Shown here piece after piece: positions 52,134-61,038 of a stretch of 64,000 bases of DNA. The DNA comes from Kitasatospora sp. MAA4. GTDB lineage: Bacteria > Actinomycetota > Actinomycetes > Streptomycetales > Streptomycetaceae. The notes below the pieces were generated by a model. That model made no database searches and had not been told where the DNA came from. It worked only from the letters and a program-made list of their open reading frames with translations. Positions within the stretch are counted from its first letter, which is position 1. Each line of letters starts with the position of its first letter. The stretch lies in NCBI RefSeq assembly GCF_029893355.1, contig NZ_JARZAI010000009.1:124001-188000 (forward strand), in the 5' to 3' direction. Position numbers and translations under genes: made by a program.

Positions 52134-53993
52134 ATGCCGGGCGTGAGCGGGTCGCCCGGCGGCACGGCGGAGGGGCACGTGAACGGGGGCGGAGGGCTGG
52201 GCGGAACCGACCTGTCCGCTCGCGCGGGCGCGCCTGCCGGGCCGTGGAGCATCGCGCTGACCGAAGTCGACGCTGTGGGGGATGTCCTGACGTTGCTCCA
52301 GCCTGATCCGGGCCCTGAACCTGTCCCGGATCCGCTGCCGTCGACCCTCGCCGAGCCAGGCTCCACCGGACCGCTCGGCCGGCGGGCAGCCGAGTCGAAC
52401 CATGGCGCGGCGCGCGAGTCCGCCCGCGACCTCGTGCAGCTCGCCCGGCGGTTCGCCCGGGCGGACGAGCAGCAGGCCCACGACCTCTTCGCGGCCGTCT
52501 TCGGTCTCTACGGCGCCCGGCACTTCGGCATCGCCCCCGCGCCGGACGCCGCCGACCTCGGCCGGGTCAGCTGGTGGCACGGTCCCACCGTGCACCGGCC
52601 GGTCGACCTGGCCTGCCTCCTGCCGGTGCAGGCCCGTCGGGCCCGCCGCCGTCCGGCCGCGCCCGCTGCGGACCTGCCGGGCGCCGACCGGCTGAACCCG
52701 GGCCGCCACCGCAAGCCGGAGCTGCGGCTCGCCGCGCTCGCCTCCCTCGCCGCCGAGCGGCCGGGCGCGGCCGAGGAGCCGCCGGACCCGGCCCTCGGCG
52801 TCGAACGCCGGGTCGCCGCCCGGATGCTGCTCGCCCACCCGCTGGTCACCGCCACCGGCCCGCACGCGGAGGCCTTCGCGCTGATCCGGCGCCACGCCGA
52901 CTGGCTGGCCGAGCGCTTCGAGCGGCTGCTCGGCTATCCGCTGGTGGTCACCGCGGGCTTCGCCCGGCTGCACAAGGCGGGCATCGGCCCGGGAGCGCTG
53001 CGCCGGCTCGACCTGGACGGCGTCCCCTGCCGGCCCGAGACGTACGCGGCGCTGGCGCTGGCCCTCTCCGTCCTGCCGACCGGACCGGACAGCCGGCCGG
53101 CCGGGCAGCTCGCCGAGGTGATCGCGGTCGCCGCCGGTGCGGCCGGCATCGGCCCGGTGGTGGGTCCGGCGGGCATCGGCCCGGCGGCGGTGTCGGCGGC
53201 GCTCGCGCTGCTGACCAGGTGGCAGGTTCTGACCCCGACCGGGCAGGGACCGGACGGCGTGCTGGCGGTCGACCGGGAGCTCGCGGCGGTGCTGGGCGCG
53301 GTCCCGGCCGAGCCGGTCGGCGCGGCGGCGGGCGAGCCGGCCGTCGACGTCCCGGTGGCCGTGCGCCGCCGGCTGGCCGAGACGCCCGTGGTGCTGCTCT
53401 GCGAGCTGACCGCGCTGGAGCGGGAGTGGCTCTGGGAGTCGCGCCGGTGCGAGGCGGAGACCTTCGCGGAGTTCCTGGGCCTGACGGCGGAGATCCGGAG
53501 CGAGGGCGTCGCCCTGCTCGACCCGGCCGGCGAGCTGACGGATCTTCGGCTGCCCTCCGCCGCCGCGCCGGCCCACGCCGCGCTGCTGCTGGTGGAGCAC
53601 CTGGTCGACCAGCTGCGCCCGCTGCCCGACCCCGCGGCCGACGGCGCCGGGGTGCCGGCCGTCACCGGGGTGCCGATCCCCGAGGCGCTGATAGACGGCA
53701 CCCTGGGCGACGTCGCCGACGAGTACGGCGCGGCGGCCGGCTGGGGCCGGGACCACCTCGCGGACCGTGCCGCGTTCCGCCGCGAGGTGCTGGACCTGCT
53801 GCACCGGATGCGGCTGATCGCGCCGCTCGAACAGCGGGTGCACGGCGACGGGTCCGAGGAGGCAGCAGGCCCGCGCGGGCGGTCGGCGGGGGGCTGGATG
53901 CTGCTGGCCCCGGCCGCCCGGTACGCCGCTCAGGCCGAGCTGCGGCCGGTGCCCGGCACCGGTCGGCACTCCCGCCGCGAAGAGCTGTCCTGA
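52134..53993 (+). CDS. Orphan Wadjet type II-like protein: JetA C-terminus fused to JetB (TIGR02678)
   Basis: About 619 aa. Residues 185-610 match TIGR02678/DUF2398 (JetB): VAARMLLAHPLVTATG, FERLLGYPLVVTAGFARLHK, CRPETYAALALALSVLPTG, RRCEAETFAEFLGLTAEIRSEGVALLDP. Residues about 95-170 (ARDLVQLARRFARADEQQAHDLFAAVFGLYGARHFGI..VSWWHGPTVHRPVDL) resemble the C-terminal end of TIGR02677/DUF2397 (JetA). Neither the SMC-like JetC nor the nuclease JetD is nearby. ATG 52134 or GTG 52179 could start it. In Wadjet II these proteins form the kleisin/KITE part of a plasmid-cutting SMC complex. Confidence 0.7.
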   Translation: MPGVSGSPGGTAEGHVNGGGGLGGTDLSARAGAPAGPWSIALTEVDAVGDVLTLLQPDPGPEPVPDPLPSTLAEPGSTGPLGRRAAESNHGAARESARDLVQLARRFARADEQQAHDLFAAVFGLYGARHFGIAPAPDAADLGRVSWWHGPTVHRPVDLACLLPVQARRARRRPAAPAADLPGADRLNPGRHRKPELRLAALASLAAERPGAAEEPPDPALGVERRVAARMLLAHPLVTATGPHAEAFALIRRHADWLAERFERLLGYPLVVTAGFARLHKAGIGPGALRRLDLDGVPCRPETYAALALALSVLPTGPDSRPAGQLAEVIAVAAGAAGIGPVVGPAGIGPAAVSAALALLTRWQVLTPTGQGPDGVLAVDRELAAVLGAVPAEPVGAAAGEPAVDVPVAVRRRLAETPVVLLCELTALEREWLWESRRCEAETFAEFLGLTAEIRSEGVALLDPAGELTDLRLPSAAAPAHAALLLVEHLVDQLRPLPDPAADGAGVPAVTGVPIPEALIDGTLGDVADEYGAAAGWGRDHLADRAAFRREVLDLLHRMRLIAPLEQRVHGDGSEEAAGPRGRSAGGWMLLAPAARYAAQAELRPVPGTGRHSRREELS

Positions 53994-54000
53994 CGGGAGT

Positions 54001-54255
54001 TCAGTGCGAGCCGATGGCGGCCGCGACGGTCCCCTGCTGCACGGTCTCGACGGTCGCACCCACGCCGAGCGTGCCGAGCGCGACGGAGGCCGCCACCGCC
54101 GCGCAGGCGAGGAAGCGGCGGTGGCGCTGCGGAAGCGGGAAGCGCGGGGAGCCGTCGGGGCCGTCCGGACGGGGAGCGTCCGGAGCGCCGGGAGCGGCGG
54201 CGGGCCCCAGCGGCCCGTAGGAGGGTGACAGTCGGTCGTCCATGGTGGCGAGCAT
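54001..54255 (-). CDS. Small single-pass membrane protein
   Basis: 84 aa (or 80 from ATG 54243, MDDRLSP). Pro/Gly-rich N-terminus, basic stretch RFPLPQRHRRF and one membrane segment LACAAVAASVALGTLGVGATV, short outer tail. Convergent with the JetAB-like gene, seven bases apart. No family recognised. Confidence 0.5.
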   Translation of the reverse strand: MLATMDDRLSPSYGPLGPAAAPGAPDAPRPDGPDGSPRFPLPQRHRRFLACAAVAASVALGTLGVGATVETVQQGTVAAAIGSH

Positions 54256-54352
54256 TCCAGTCGGGTGTTAAACGATGACTACACAGGGGTGAACGCCGCA
54301 CCCGTCTCACAAGGCGAAACGGGACATCGCCGCTGCTTGGAAGATGCGCAGG

Positions 54353-55450
54353 TCAGCGGCGTGGGCGCGGGCGGAGAACGGCGGGGACGGCCGCGGCGAG
54401 CAGCTGCTGCGCCAGGCCGTAGAAGAAGATCGGCAGCAGTACGGCGGGATGCCCGCCGAACTGGCTGCCGGCCAGCGCGGCCGCTGCGCTGGTGTTGTTC
54501 ATGCCGGTGGCCAGGGTCAGCGCGGCCGCCTCGCCCGGGCCCGGGTGGGCCCGCCGGGCGGCGAACCAGGCGCACCAGCCGACCAGGAACGGCGCCGCGC
54601 AGATCCCGGCGCCGGCCACCAGGGCGAGCCCGACCAGGTCCGGGTTGGGCCGCAGCGCGATCTCGCCGAAGACTCCGGCGGCGTTGAGGCAGGTCAGGCC
54701 GAGCGCGTTGAGCAGGCCGAGCAGGCGCAGCCAGGGCAGCGCGGCGGCGCGCGGGCGCCCGCCGCCCAGCCGTCCGGTCAACCGGCGGGCCAGCAGGCCG
54801 GCCAGACAGGGCAGCGCCACCCAGACGATCATGAACCGGCAGGTGGCGTCCGCGTGGGCCAGGGTGTCCAGGATCTCGCGCGGGCCGGTGTTCTCCGGCT
54901 CCTCCGCCAGGGCCAGGCCGAGCGGCACGGTGAGCGGGCTGAGCAGGGTGGTCGCCAGGACCAGGCCGAGGCTGAGCGGGACGTCCGCCTGAGCCTTGGC
55001 GCCCCAGGTCTGCGCGGCACCCGCCACCGGCATGGTCGCGGTCAGCGAGAGCCCGACCACCAGCCAGAGCGCCTGGTGCTGCTCGGGCCAGCAGTCGGCC
55101 GCCCGTTCGGCGCCCAGCAGCACCACCATCCGCAGCACCAGGGCGACGGCCAGGCCGGCCAGCAGCAGTCCGGGCCGCAGCATCACCCGCGCCAGATCGA
55201 CCAGCTGGACCTCGAAACCGCCGATGAACATCGCTGTGACCAGCATCAGCATCGGCGGGGTGACGCCCGGCAGCGGGTGGCTGTGCCGCAGGAACGTCAC
55301 CGGAGTGTGCAGCGCGCAGCCGATCACACAGGCGAACAGGGTGATCGGCACCAGGCGGGCGCGCAGCGCCCGGTCGGTGGCCTGGCCGCGCCGGCCGGGG
55401 GTGCGGAGCGGGCGAGTGGCGGGGGGTGCGCTGACCGTCTGGACGGACAT
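54353..55450 (-). CDS. BASS-like (bile acid:sodium symporter fold) transporter
   Basis: 365-aa membrane protein with about 9-10 segments. GLSLTATMPVAGAAQTWGAKAQADVPLSLGLVLATTLLSPLTVP and the later TLATGMNNTSAAAAL echo the two crossover motifs of the BASS/ArsB-like fold. Substrate unknown. Ribosome site is weak; the ATG lies about 220 bases from the TetR gene's stop. Confidence 0.7.
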   Translation of the reverse strand: MSVQTVSAPPATRPLRTPGRRGQATDRALRARLVPITLFACVIGCALHTPVTFLRHSHPLPGVTPPMLMLVTAMFIGGFEVQLVDLARVMLRPGLLLAGLAVALVLRMVVLLGAERAADCWPEQHQALWLVVGLSLTATMPVAGAAQTWGAKAQADVPLSLGLVLATTLLSPLTVPLGLALAEEPENTGPREILDTLAHADATCRFMIVWVALPCLAGLLARRLTGRLGGGRPRAAALPWLRLLGLLNALGLTCLNAAGVFGEIALRPNPDLVGLALVAGAGICAAPFLVGWCAWFAARRAHPGPGEAAALTLATGMNNTSAAAALAGSQFGGHPAVLLPIFFYGLAQQLLAAAVPAVLRPRPRR

Positions 55451-55669
55451 GCTGGTGGGCCTTCGGAGCGGGAAGCGGGACAGCGGGCGGCTGTCAGCAT
55501 GCCACTCATCTGACTGTCTGTAATGCTCGGTAGCTCTCGGTCATATCCGATGGTCGGGGCGTCGGCCCGGGCACGGCAAGGGAGTTGGCCGTGCCACCGG
55601 CGCCCCGCACGGTGGCTGACGAGCCGTCGAATTCACCCGCCCGGGGGAGCGTGTCGCTACCCGGCCGCC

Positions 55670-56305
55670 TCAGGCCGTCCCGTACGGCGCCAGCACCAGG
55701 CGCACCACGTCCTCCAGCCGCCGCCGGGCATCGCCCAGGGTGGCCCGGCCCGTCACCCAGGCGGTCAGCTCGCCCTGCCAGGCGTGCGCCACGATCTGGC
55801 TCACCAGGGCGCTCTCGGTCGGCGGCACCTCGACCATCACCGCCTGCAGCGCCAGCGCGTCGGCCCGCGCCATGCCCTGCAGTGCCTCGCTGGCGAACGG
55901 GTCGGTGGAGGCCGCCACGCTCACCCGCAGCCGGGCCAGCTCGGGCTGGCGCTGGTAGGCCCGCATGCCGTTGCGCACGAAGCGGAGCATCCGGTCCGCG
56001 GGCCCGGGCGGCGCCTGCGGACCGGGCAGGCCGCGCGGTTCGCAGGCCAGATCGACGAGCAGCAGCCGGTGCCATTCGGCGATGGCGGTGGCGAGCAGGT
56101 GCTCCTTGGAGGAGAAGTAGCGGTAGGCCGTCCCCAGGGCCACTCCCGAGCGCTCGCAGACCTGTTTCATCTGGAGCTTCTCGACGCCGGTCTCGTTCAC
56201 CAGGGCGAGCGCGGCCGCGATCAGGCTCCGGCGGCGTTCCAGCTGGCGGGGCGACATCGCCTCGATCGGACGGGGTGACAGGTCAACACTGGTCACCCGC
56301 ACCAT
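55670..56305 (-). CDS. TetR-family transcriptional regulator
   Basis: 211 aa. HTH at residues 25-70 (RSLIAAALALVNETGVEKLQMKQVCERSGVALGTAYRYFSSKEHLLATAI) followed by a helical ligand domain. The N-terminal layout resembles KstR-type regulators. ATG 56305 is used; GTG 56296 is possible. Flanked by a transporter and a thioesterase on the same strand, candidates for control. Confidence 0.85.
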   Translation of the reverse strand: MVRVTSVDLSPRPIEAMSPRQLERRRSLIAAALALVNETGVEKLQMKQVCERSGVALGTAYRYFSSKEHLLATAIAEWHRLLLVDLACEPRGLPGPQAPPGPADRMLRFVRNGMRAYQRQPELARLRVSVAASTDPFASEALQGMARADALALQAVMVEVPPTESALVSQIVAHAWQGELTAWVTGRATLGDARRRLEDVVRLVLAPYGTA

Positions 56306-56382
56306 GATACGGGCCGCCCGGTGGCGTGAGTATGACGCCTGGGTGACGTGCTCGCGCCCGCCGGAGCGCTCAGCTCGACGGC

Positions 56383-57297
56383 TCAGCTCAGCCGGCGCTC
56401 GCGCAGCAGGGTCTCCTGGACGGCCGAGGCCACCAGGACGCCGTTCCGGTCGTAGAACTCGCCCAGGGCCAGCCCCCGGCCGTCCGCCGCCGACGGGCTG
56501 CGCTGGGCGAAGAGCAGCCACTGGTCGGCGCGGAACGGGCGGTGGAACCACATCGCGTGGTCCAGCGAGGCCAGCGTCACCGTGGTGGCCGGCGGCTCGG
56601 TGCGCTGGAGCCGGGGCCGCTGGAGGTGCAGCGCGGTGGTGGAGGCCAGCGTCAGGTCCGAGAGGTAGGTCAGCGCGCAGACCTGGAGCAGCTGGTCGTC
56701 GGCCGGCAGCGGCGAGCGGCTGCGCAGCCAGACGAACTGCTGCGGCACGCCCGGGATCTCCGGCGGCACGCCCGGTGCGTCGTCCGGGATGAACCGGATG
56801 TCCAGCGAGTGGAAGCCCGAGGCGGTGCTCGGGTCCGCCGCCTCGGCCTCCTCGCGGGCCTGGAACGGGTTGGGCAGCTCCTCGGGGCCGGGCACCTGCG
56901 GCATGGTGGGCCGGCGGTCGGTCGACTCCTCGGCGCGCTTGAAGGAGGCGGAGAGCGTGAAGATCGCCTCGCCCCGCTGGACCGCCGTCACGCGCCGGGT
57001 GGCGTAGGAGAGCCCGTCGCGGATCCGCTCCACCTCGTAGACGATCGGGCGGGTCGGATCGCCGGGGCGCAGGAAGTAGCCGTGCAGCGAGTGCACCGAG
57101 CGCTCGGTCTCCAGGGTGCGCCCGCCGGCGGTCAGCGCCTGGGCGGCCACCTGGCCGCCGAACGCCCGCAGCGGCGCGCCGGCGTGGCAGCTGCCCCGGA
57201 ACAGGTTCTTGTCCAACTCCTCGATCCGGAGCAGGTCCGTGAAGGATCTCAGGGCCAGGGGTTCGGACTGCTGCTCCGCCGCTGTTGCTTCTGTCAT
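56383..57297 (-). CDS. tesB: Acyl-CoA thioesterase II
   Basis: 304-aa double-hotdog thioesterase: FRGSCHAGAPLRAFGGQVAAQAL near residue 35, VHSLHGYFLRPGDP near 70, FTLSASFKRAEE, and the second hotdog with TVTLASLDHAMWFHRPFRADQWLLFAQRSPSAADGRGLALGEFYDRNGVLVAS (catalytic Asp in LDHAMWFH). Hydrolyses acyl-CoA to free acid. Length matches TesB. Confidence 0.95.
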   Translation of the reverse strand: MTEATAAEQQSEPLALRSFTDLLRIEELDKNLFRGSCHAGAPLRAFGGQVAAQALTAGGRTLETERSVHSLHGYFLRPGDPTRPIVYEVERIRDGLSYATRRVTAVQRGEAIFTLSASFKRAEESTDRRPTMPQVPGPEELPNPFQAREEAEAADPSTASGFHSLDIRFIPDDAPGVPPEIPGVPQQFVWLRSRSPLPADDQLLQVCALTYLSDLTLASTTALHLQRPRLQRTEPPATTVTLASLDHAMWFHRPFRADQWLLFAQRSPSAADGRGLALGEFYDRNGVLVASAVQETLLRERRLS

Positions 57298-57341
57298 CCG
57301 CTCATAGTGGCAGAAGCCCGCCGGGTGCACTGTGAGCTGGG

Positions 57342-58631
57342 TTACCAGCGCGTTTCTGCAACAGGTTCCACCTGCTGGGGATCCTGGGCCGCGTGGGTGG
57401 TGACCGGGGTGGGGGCGCTGGGACGGACGTCGCCGGCCGGGACGGCCACCGTGCGCCACCAGGGCGTCGGCTCGGGTGCGTCGGCCGGTTCGAAAGGCGC
57501 CCCCGGGAGCGGCACGGCGAGGGTGGCGCCGAGCCGCAGGGCGGCGGTCAGGGTCCGCTCGACGGGCTCCTCCCACGGGTGCGGCGCCAGGTTGAAGGTG
57601 CACCAGTGGATCGGCAGCAGCAGCGCGCCGGCGGCGTCCAGGTGGGCCCGGACGCCCTCCTCCGGGGTCATGTGCACCTCGGGCCAGAAGTCGCTGTAGG
57701 CGCCGATCTGCATCATCGTCGCGTCGAACGGGCCCAGTCGGCGGCCGATCTCGGCGAAGCCGGGGAAGTAGCCGCTGTCCCCGCTGTGGAAGACCCGGTG
57801 CCGTGGCCCGGCCACCGCCCAGGAGGCCCAGAGCAGGTTCGGGTTGGTCCGTGGGCCGCGGGAGCAGTAGTGCCGGGCCGGAGTGGCGGTCAGCGTCAGG
57901 CCGGCCACCTCGGCCGACTCCCACCAGTCCAGTTCGGTGATCCGCCCGGCCGGCACGCCCCAGTGCTCCAGGTGCGCGCCGACGCCCAGCGGCGCCGCGA
58001 AGTGCGCGCCGCTGCCGATCAGGGCGCGCACGGTGGTCATGTCGAGGTGGTCGTAGTGGTCGTGCGAGATCACCACGACGTCGACCGGCCCGAGGTCGGC
58101 CAGCCGGATCGGCATCGGGTGCAGCCGCTTGGGGCCGATCCCGGGGAAGGGGGAGCACCGCTCGCCCCAGACCGGGTCGAAGAGCACCCGGCGGCCGTCC
58201 AGTTCGGCCAGTACGGTGGCGTGGCCCAGCCAGGTCAGCCGCAGCCCGGAGACGGGCGGCGCCGCGAGGTCCGCGGCGCGCAGCGGGTGCAGCGGGATCG
58301 GGGCGGCGGGCGCCCGGCGGGCGCGGCCGGAGGCCAGTTGGGCCCGGGTGATCTCCAGCGGCGAGCGCTCGTAGACCAGCCGCCGGGTCGGCACGGGGTT
58401 GCGGAAGGCGCCGTCGACGAAGTGCGGGCTGCGCCGGATCCGCTCCAGGCGCTCGCCGGCGGGCTCGGCACCGAAGGCGGCCGTCCGCACCCGGTGCCAG
58501 CCGGCGGTCGACAGCTCGCGCAGGGCGGCGGCCGGGGCGGGTGCGGTGTCGGGGGTCAGTCCGCGCGGCCGGTCGGTGCCGGTGGAGAGCAGGCCGGAGA
58601 CTCGGGAGTACCAGGGGACGGGGCCGGGCAC
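57342..58631 (-). CDS. MBL-fold hydrolase (NAPE-PLD/UlaG-like)
   Basis: 429-aa metallo-beta-lactamase-fold protein. Zinc motif VVVISHDHYDHLD near residue 185, LTWLGHATVLAELDGRRVLFDPVWGERCSPF near 130-160, FHSGDSGYFPGF near 270 and PIHWCTFNLAPHPWEEP near 345 match NAPE-hydrolysing phospholipase-D-like enzymes. GTG at 58631 chosen for GGAGG five bases upstream. Phospholipid substrate is inferred from family. Confidence 0.85.
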   Translation of the reverse strand: MPGPVPWYSRVSGLLSTGTDRPRGLTPDTAPAPAAALRELSTAGWHRVRTAAFGAEPAGERLERIRRSPHFVDGAFRNPVPTRRLVYERSPLEITRAQLASGRARRAPAAPIPLHPLRAADLAAPPVSGLRLTWLGHATVLAELDGRRVLFDPVWGERCSPFPGIGPKRLHPMPIRLADLGPVDVVVISHDHYDHLDMTTVRALIGSGAHFAAPLGVGAHLEHWGVPAGRITELDWWESAEVAGLTLTATPARHYCSRGPRTNPNLLWASWAVAGPRHRVFHSGDSGYFPGFAEIGRRLGPFDATMMQIGAYSDFWPEVHMTPEEGVRAHLDAAGALLLPIHWCTFNLAPHPWEEPVERTLTAALRLGATLAVPLPGAPFEPADAPEPTPWWRTVAVPAGDVRPSAPTPVTTHAAQDPQQVEPVAETRW

Positions 58632-58759
58632 GGCACCTCCAAGAGCGGGACACCGGACGTACGATCGACATCTCATCGGGAGACTACCCGTACCGCTGGC
58701 GCCGGGCCCGCTGGATTTCCGGCAGCGCCCTCCGTTCGGGGCGCTGCCCCGATGAGCCG

Positions 58760-59212
58760 TCAGACGTAGAAGCGGGTGATCGTCTCCGCGACGCAGTGCG
58801 GCTTGGCACTGCCCTCGCTCACGATGGTGAACCGCACCACGGCCTGCTTGCCGCCGGTCACCTCGGTCAGCGAGAGCAGCTCGGCGGTGGCCCGCACCGC
58901 GCTGCCGACCGGCACCGGGGCGGGGAAACGCACCTTGTCGGAGCCGTAGTTGACCGCCATCCGGACGCCGCCGACGCCGTAGCACTCCTTGGCCAGCAGC
59001 GGGATCAGCGAGAGCGTCAGGTAGCCGTGCGCGATCGGCCCGCCGAACGGGCCGGACTTGGCGCGCTCCGGGTCGGTGTGGATCCACTGGTGGTCACCGG
59101 TGGCCTCGGCGAAGAGATCGACCTGCTCCTGGGTCACCGTGTGCCACTGGCTGGTACCGAGCTCGGTGCCGACCGCCGCGGTCAGCTCGTCGAGGGTGGC
59201 GAACGTCGTCAT
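58760..59212 (-). CDS. MaoC-family enoyl-CoA hydratase-like protein
   Basis: 150-aa single hotdog. Catalytic Asp/His in FAEATGDHQWIHTDPERAKSGPFGGPIAHGYLTLSL (residues 35-70) and YGSDKVRFPAPVPVGS. Hydrates enoyl thioesters in fatty-acid metabolism. Small size matches NodN-like MaoC proteins. Followed on the same strand by the MBL and TesB genes. Confidence 0.93.
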   Translation of the reverse strand: MTTFATLDELTAAVGTELGTSQWHTVTQEQVDLFAEATGDHQWIHTDPERAKSGPFGGPIAHGYLTLSLIPLLAKECYGVGGVRMAVNYGSDKVRFPAPVPVGSAVRATAELLSLTEVTGGKQAVVRFTIVSEGSAKPHCVAETITRFYV

Positions 59213-59436
59213 GACTGCGCTCCTGAGGGCCGCTGGGGACTGCGGACGGGCGGACGGCCTTCCGCCCGTCCGGGGGAGCGTAGTCCTACCCGCCGGTCAC
59301 CTGGCGGCGGGGCCCGGGCGCTGGCGCTGACCCGATCGAGGTTGTTCCGGTCGAGAGTCACCACGAGTGGACCGCCGTGCGGCAGAGTGTGGCGGGCAGA
59401 GTACGGCAGGGGCCGGCGGCAAAGTGGGGTGCGGGC

Positions 59437-60282
59437 ATGACGGGTGGCGTCGAACTCGTGGTGATCGGTGCGGACGGCGGTCCGGAGCGCAGCTACGGCG
59501 GCTCCGCGGAGGCCGCGCACGGCGCCCGGCTGCTGGCCGCGGCACTCCCCGGGGTCTGCTTCGACACCGGCTCGCACGGCTGCCGGGTCACCCTGGTGCC
59601 GCCGGACGCCGACGCGAACGCCATGCTGACCGCCCTGCGCGCGGCGGCCGCCAGACCGGGCCGGTGGCTGGTGGTCTGCCTGCTGGGCCAGTTGACGGCC
59701 GACCAGCGCGGCCGCCGGCTGGCGCTGGTCACCGCCGGCAGCACCCCGGACAACGCCTACCGGCGCGGCCTGGCCTGGGACTGGGTGGTCAGCGCCATGG
59801 TGCACGGCGCGGCGGACCAGGCGCTGCTGCTGGTCGACGCGGTGGCGGCCCCGGAGACCTGGGCCGCGATCGGCGGGGTCGACGGCGAGCAGGGCGTGGC
59901 CGAGCTGCTCGCGCACTCCCGGGTGCCGCTCTGGGGCCGGGTCGGCCCGTACCCGAGCGGGCGCCGAAGCCGGGGCGCGGTGCTGCCCGGCGGTGAGGGC
60001 TCGTTCAGTTGGGCGCTGGGCCGGGTGCTGGAGCGCGGGGTTCCCGGGGCGCCGGCCACCGTCGGTCCGGCCGAACTGCATCCCGTCGTCGCAGCCGAGC
60101 TGGCCTGGGGTGAACTGGCGTCAGGTATCGGGGCGAGACTGCTTGTCCCTCCTTCGGGTGGCCGGTTGTTGATGCGCAATCGGGCCGCCGTGCGCGGTGC
60201 GCTGGCCGGATTGTCGGTTTCCGAAGAACTGTTGGCTGTTCTGTGGCGGGAAAGTGCCCCAACGGATCCACCTTCCGCGTAA
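59437..60282 (+). CDS. Hypothetical protein at the head of the Tad-type locus
   Basis: 281-aa soluble protein, no motif I recognise. Alternating beta/alpha pattern (WLVVCLLGQLTADQRGRRLALVTAG) and Ala/Gly-rich composition; strong G/C third-base bias supports coding. ATG after AAAGTGGGG. It lies 132 bases before a lipoprotein gene in the same direction as the Tad-type genes but may be independent. Confidence 0.7.
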   Translation: MTGGVELVVIGADGGPERSYGGSAEAAHGARLLAAALPGVCFDTGSHGCRVTLVPPDADANAMLTALRAAAARPGRWLVVCLLGQLTADQRGRRLALVTAGSTPDNAYRRGLAWDWVVSAMVHGAADQALLLVDAVAAPETWAAIGGVDGEQGVAELLAHSRVPLWGRVGPYPSGRRSRGAVLPGGEGSFSWALGRVLERGVPGAPATVGPAELHPVVAAELAWGELASGIGARLLVPPSGGRLLMRNRAAVRGALAGLSVSEELLAVLWRESAPTDPPSA

Positions 60283-60414
60283 GGTCAGGGGCCCAAGGTG
60301 TTGCCGTGGGCGGGTGGGTTGGCGAAGAATCGGTCTTCACTCGCACCAAGGCAGCAGTCAGACGTTTTCTGCCAACTTGGCCCAGCTGTAGGTCAGTCGC
60401 GGCAAGGTGGGGCT

Positions 60415-61038
60415 ATGCGCCGTTGCAAGGCTTTGTTACGCCTGAGGGCGGTCGGGGTCGGTGCGGTGGCTCTGCTCACGCTTTTCCCGGCAGGTTGCGC
60501 CGCTGATCCGGCGGGAGTCGCGGCCCGGATCGGAACTCCCGGTCCCAGTGCGGCGGGTGGGATTGTGGTGGCGCCGTCGGGCTCTTCGGGCGATGGGGTG
60601 ACAGCGCCCACCGACGGGCCCGAGGGAGCGGTGGGGCGCGTGGTGCTGAGGGCCTATCAGTCCTGGTGGACGGCGCAGGTGCAGGCGGACGCGCGCAGCG
60701 ACTCGACCGGGGCGCAACTGCGCGTCTACTCCACCGGTGAGGCGTTGAGCGGTGTGCTGGCGACCCTGATCTCCCTGCACGAAGCGAAGTTGGTGATGAG
60801 CGGGACCCCCGTCAATTCACCGGTGGTGGCAAAACTCGATCTCACCGGCACTCCGCAGAGTGCGGTGGTCGAGGACTGCGTGGATGTCACCGGCTGGCAC
60901 CAGGCCGATGCCGCGGACGGCTCGATCAAGGATCCGCCGCAGCGCCTGGAACGCTATGTCGCGAGTGCCGAGATGCGGACGAACGGCACTACCTGGATGG
61001 TCGTCGAGTTCAATCGCGAGGCAGGCCGGACATGTTGA
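60415..61038 (+). CDS. Secreted lipoprotein of the Tad-type locus
   Basis: 207 aa. Signal peptide with basic start and lipobox LFPAGC (Cys at about residue 28), a Ser/Gly/Pro linker, then a globular domain (VLRAYQSWWTAQVQADAR..VAKLDLTGTPQSAVVEDCVDVTGWHQAD..WMVVEFNREAGRTC). It resembles the small secreted proteins preceding SAF/CpaF genes in streptomycetes. Stop overlaps the next start. Confidence 0.75.
   Translation: MRRCKALLRLRAVGVGAVALLTLFPAGCAADPAGVAARIGTPGPSAAGGIVVAPSGSSGDGVTAPTDGPEGAVGRVVLRAYQSWWTAQVQADARSDSTGAQLRVYSTGEALSGVLATLISLHEAKLVMSGTPVNSPVVAKLDLTGTPQSAVVEDCVDVTGWHQADAADGSIKDPPQRLERYVASAEMRTNGTTWMVVEFNREAGRTC

Noticed and set aside
54344..55513. 389-codon plus-strand frame
   Set aside because: Antisense to the hydrophobic transporter; Gln/Arg/Gly-rich shadow.
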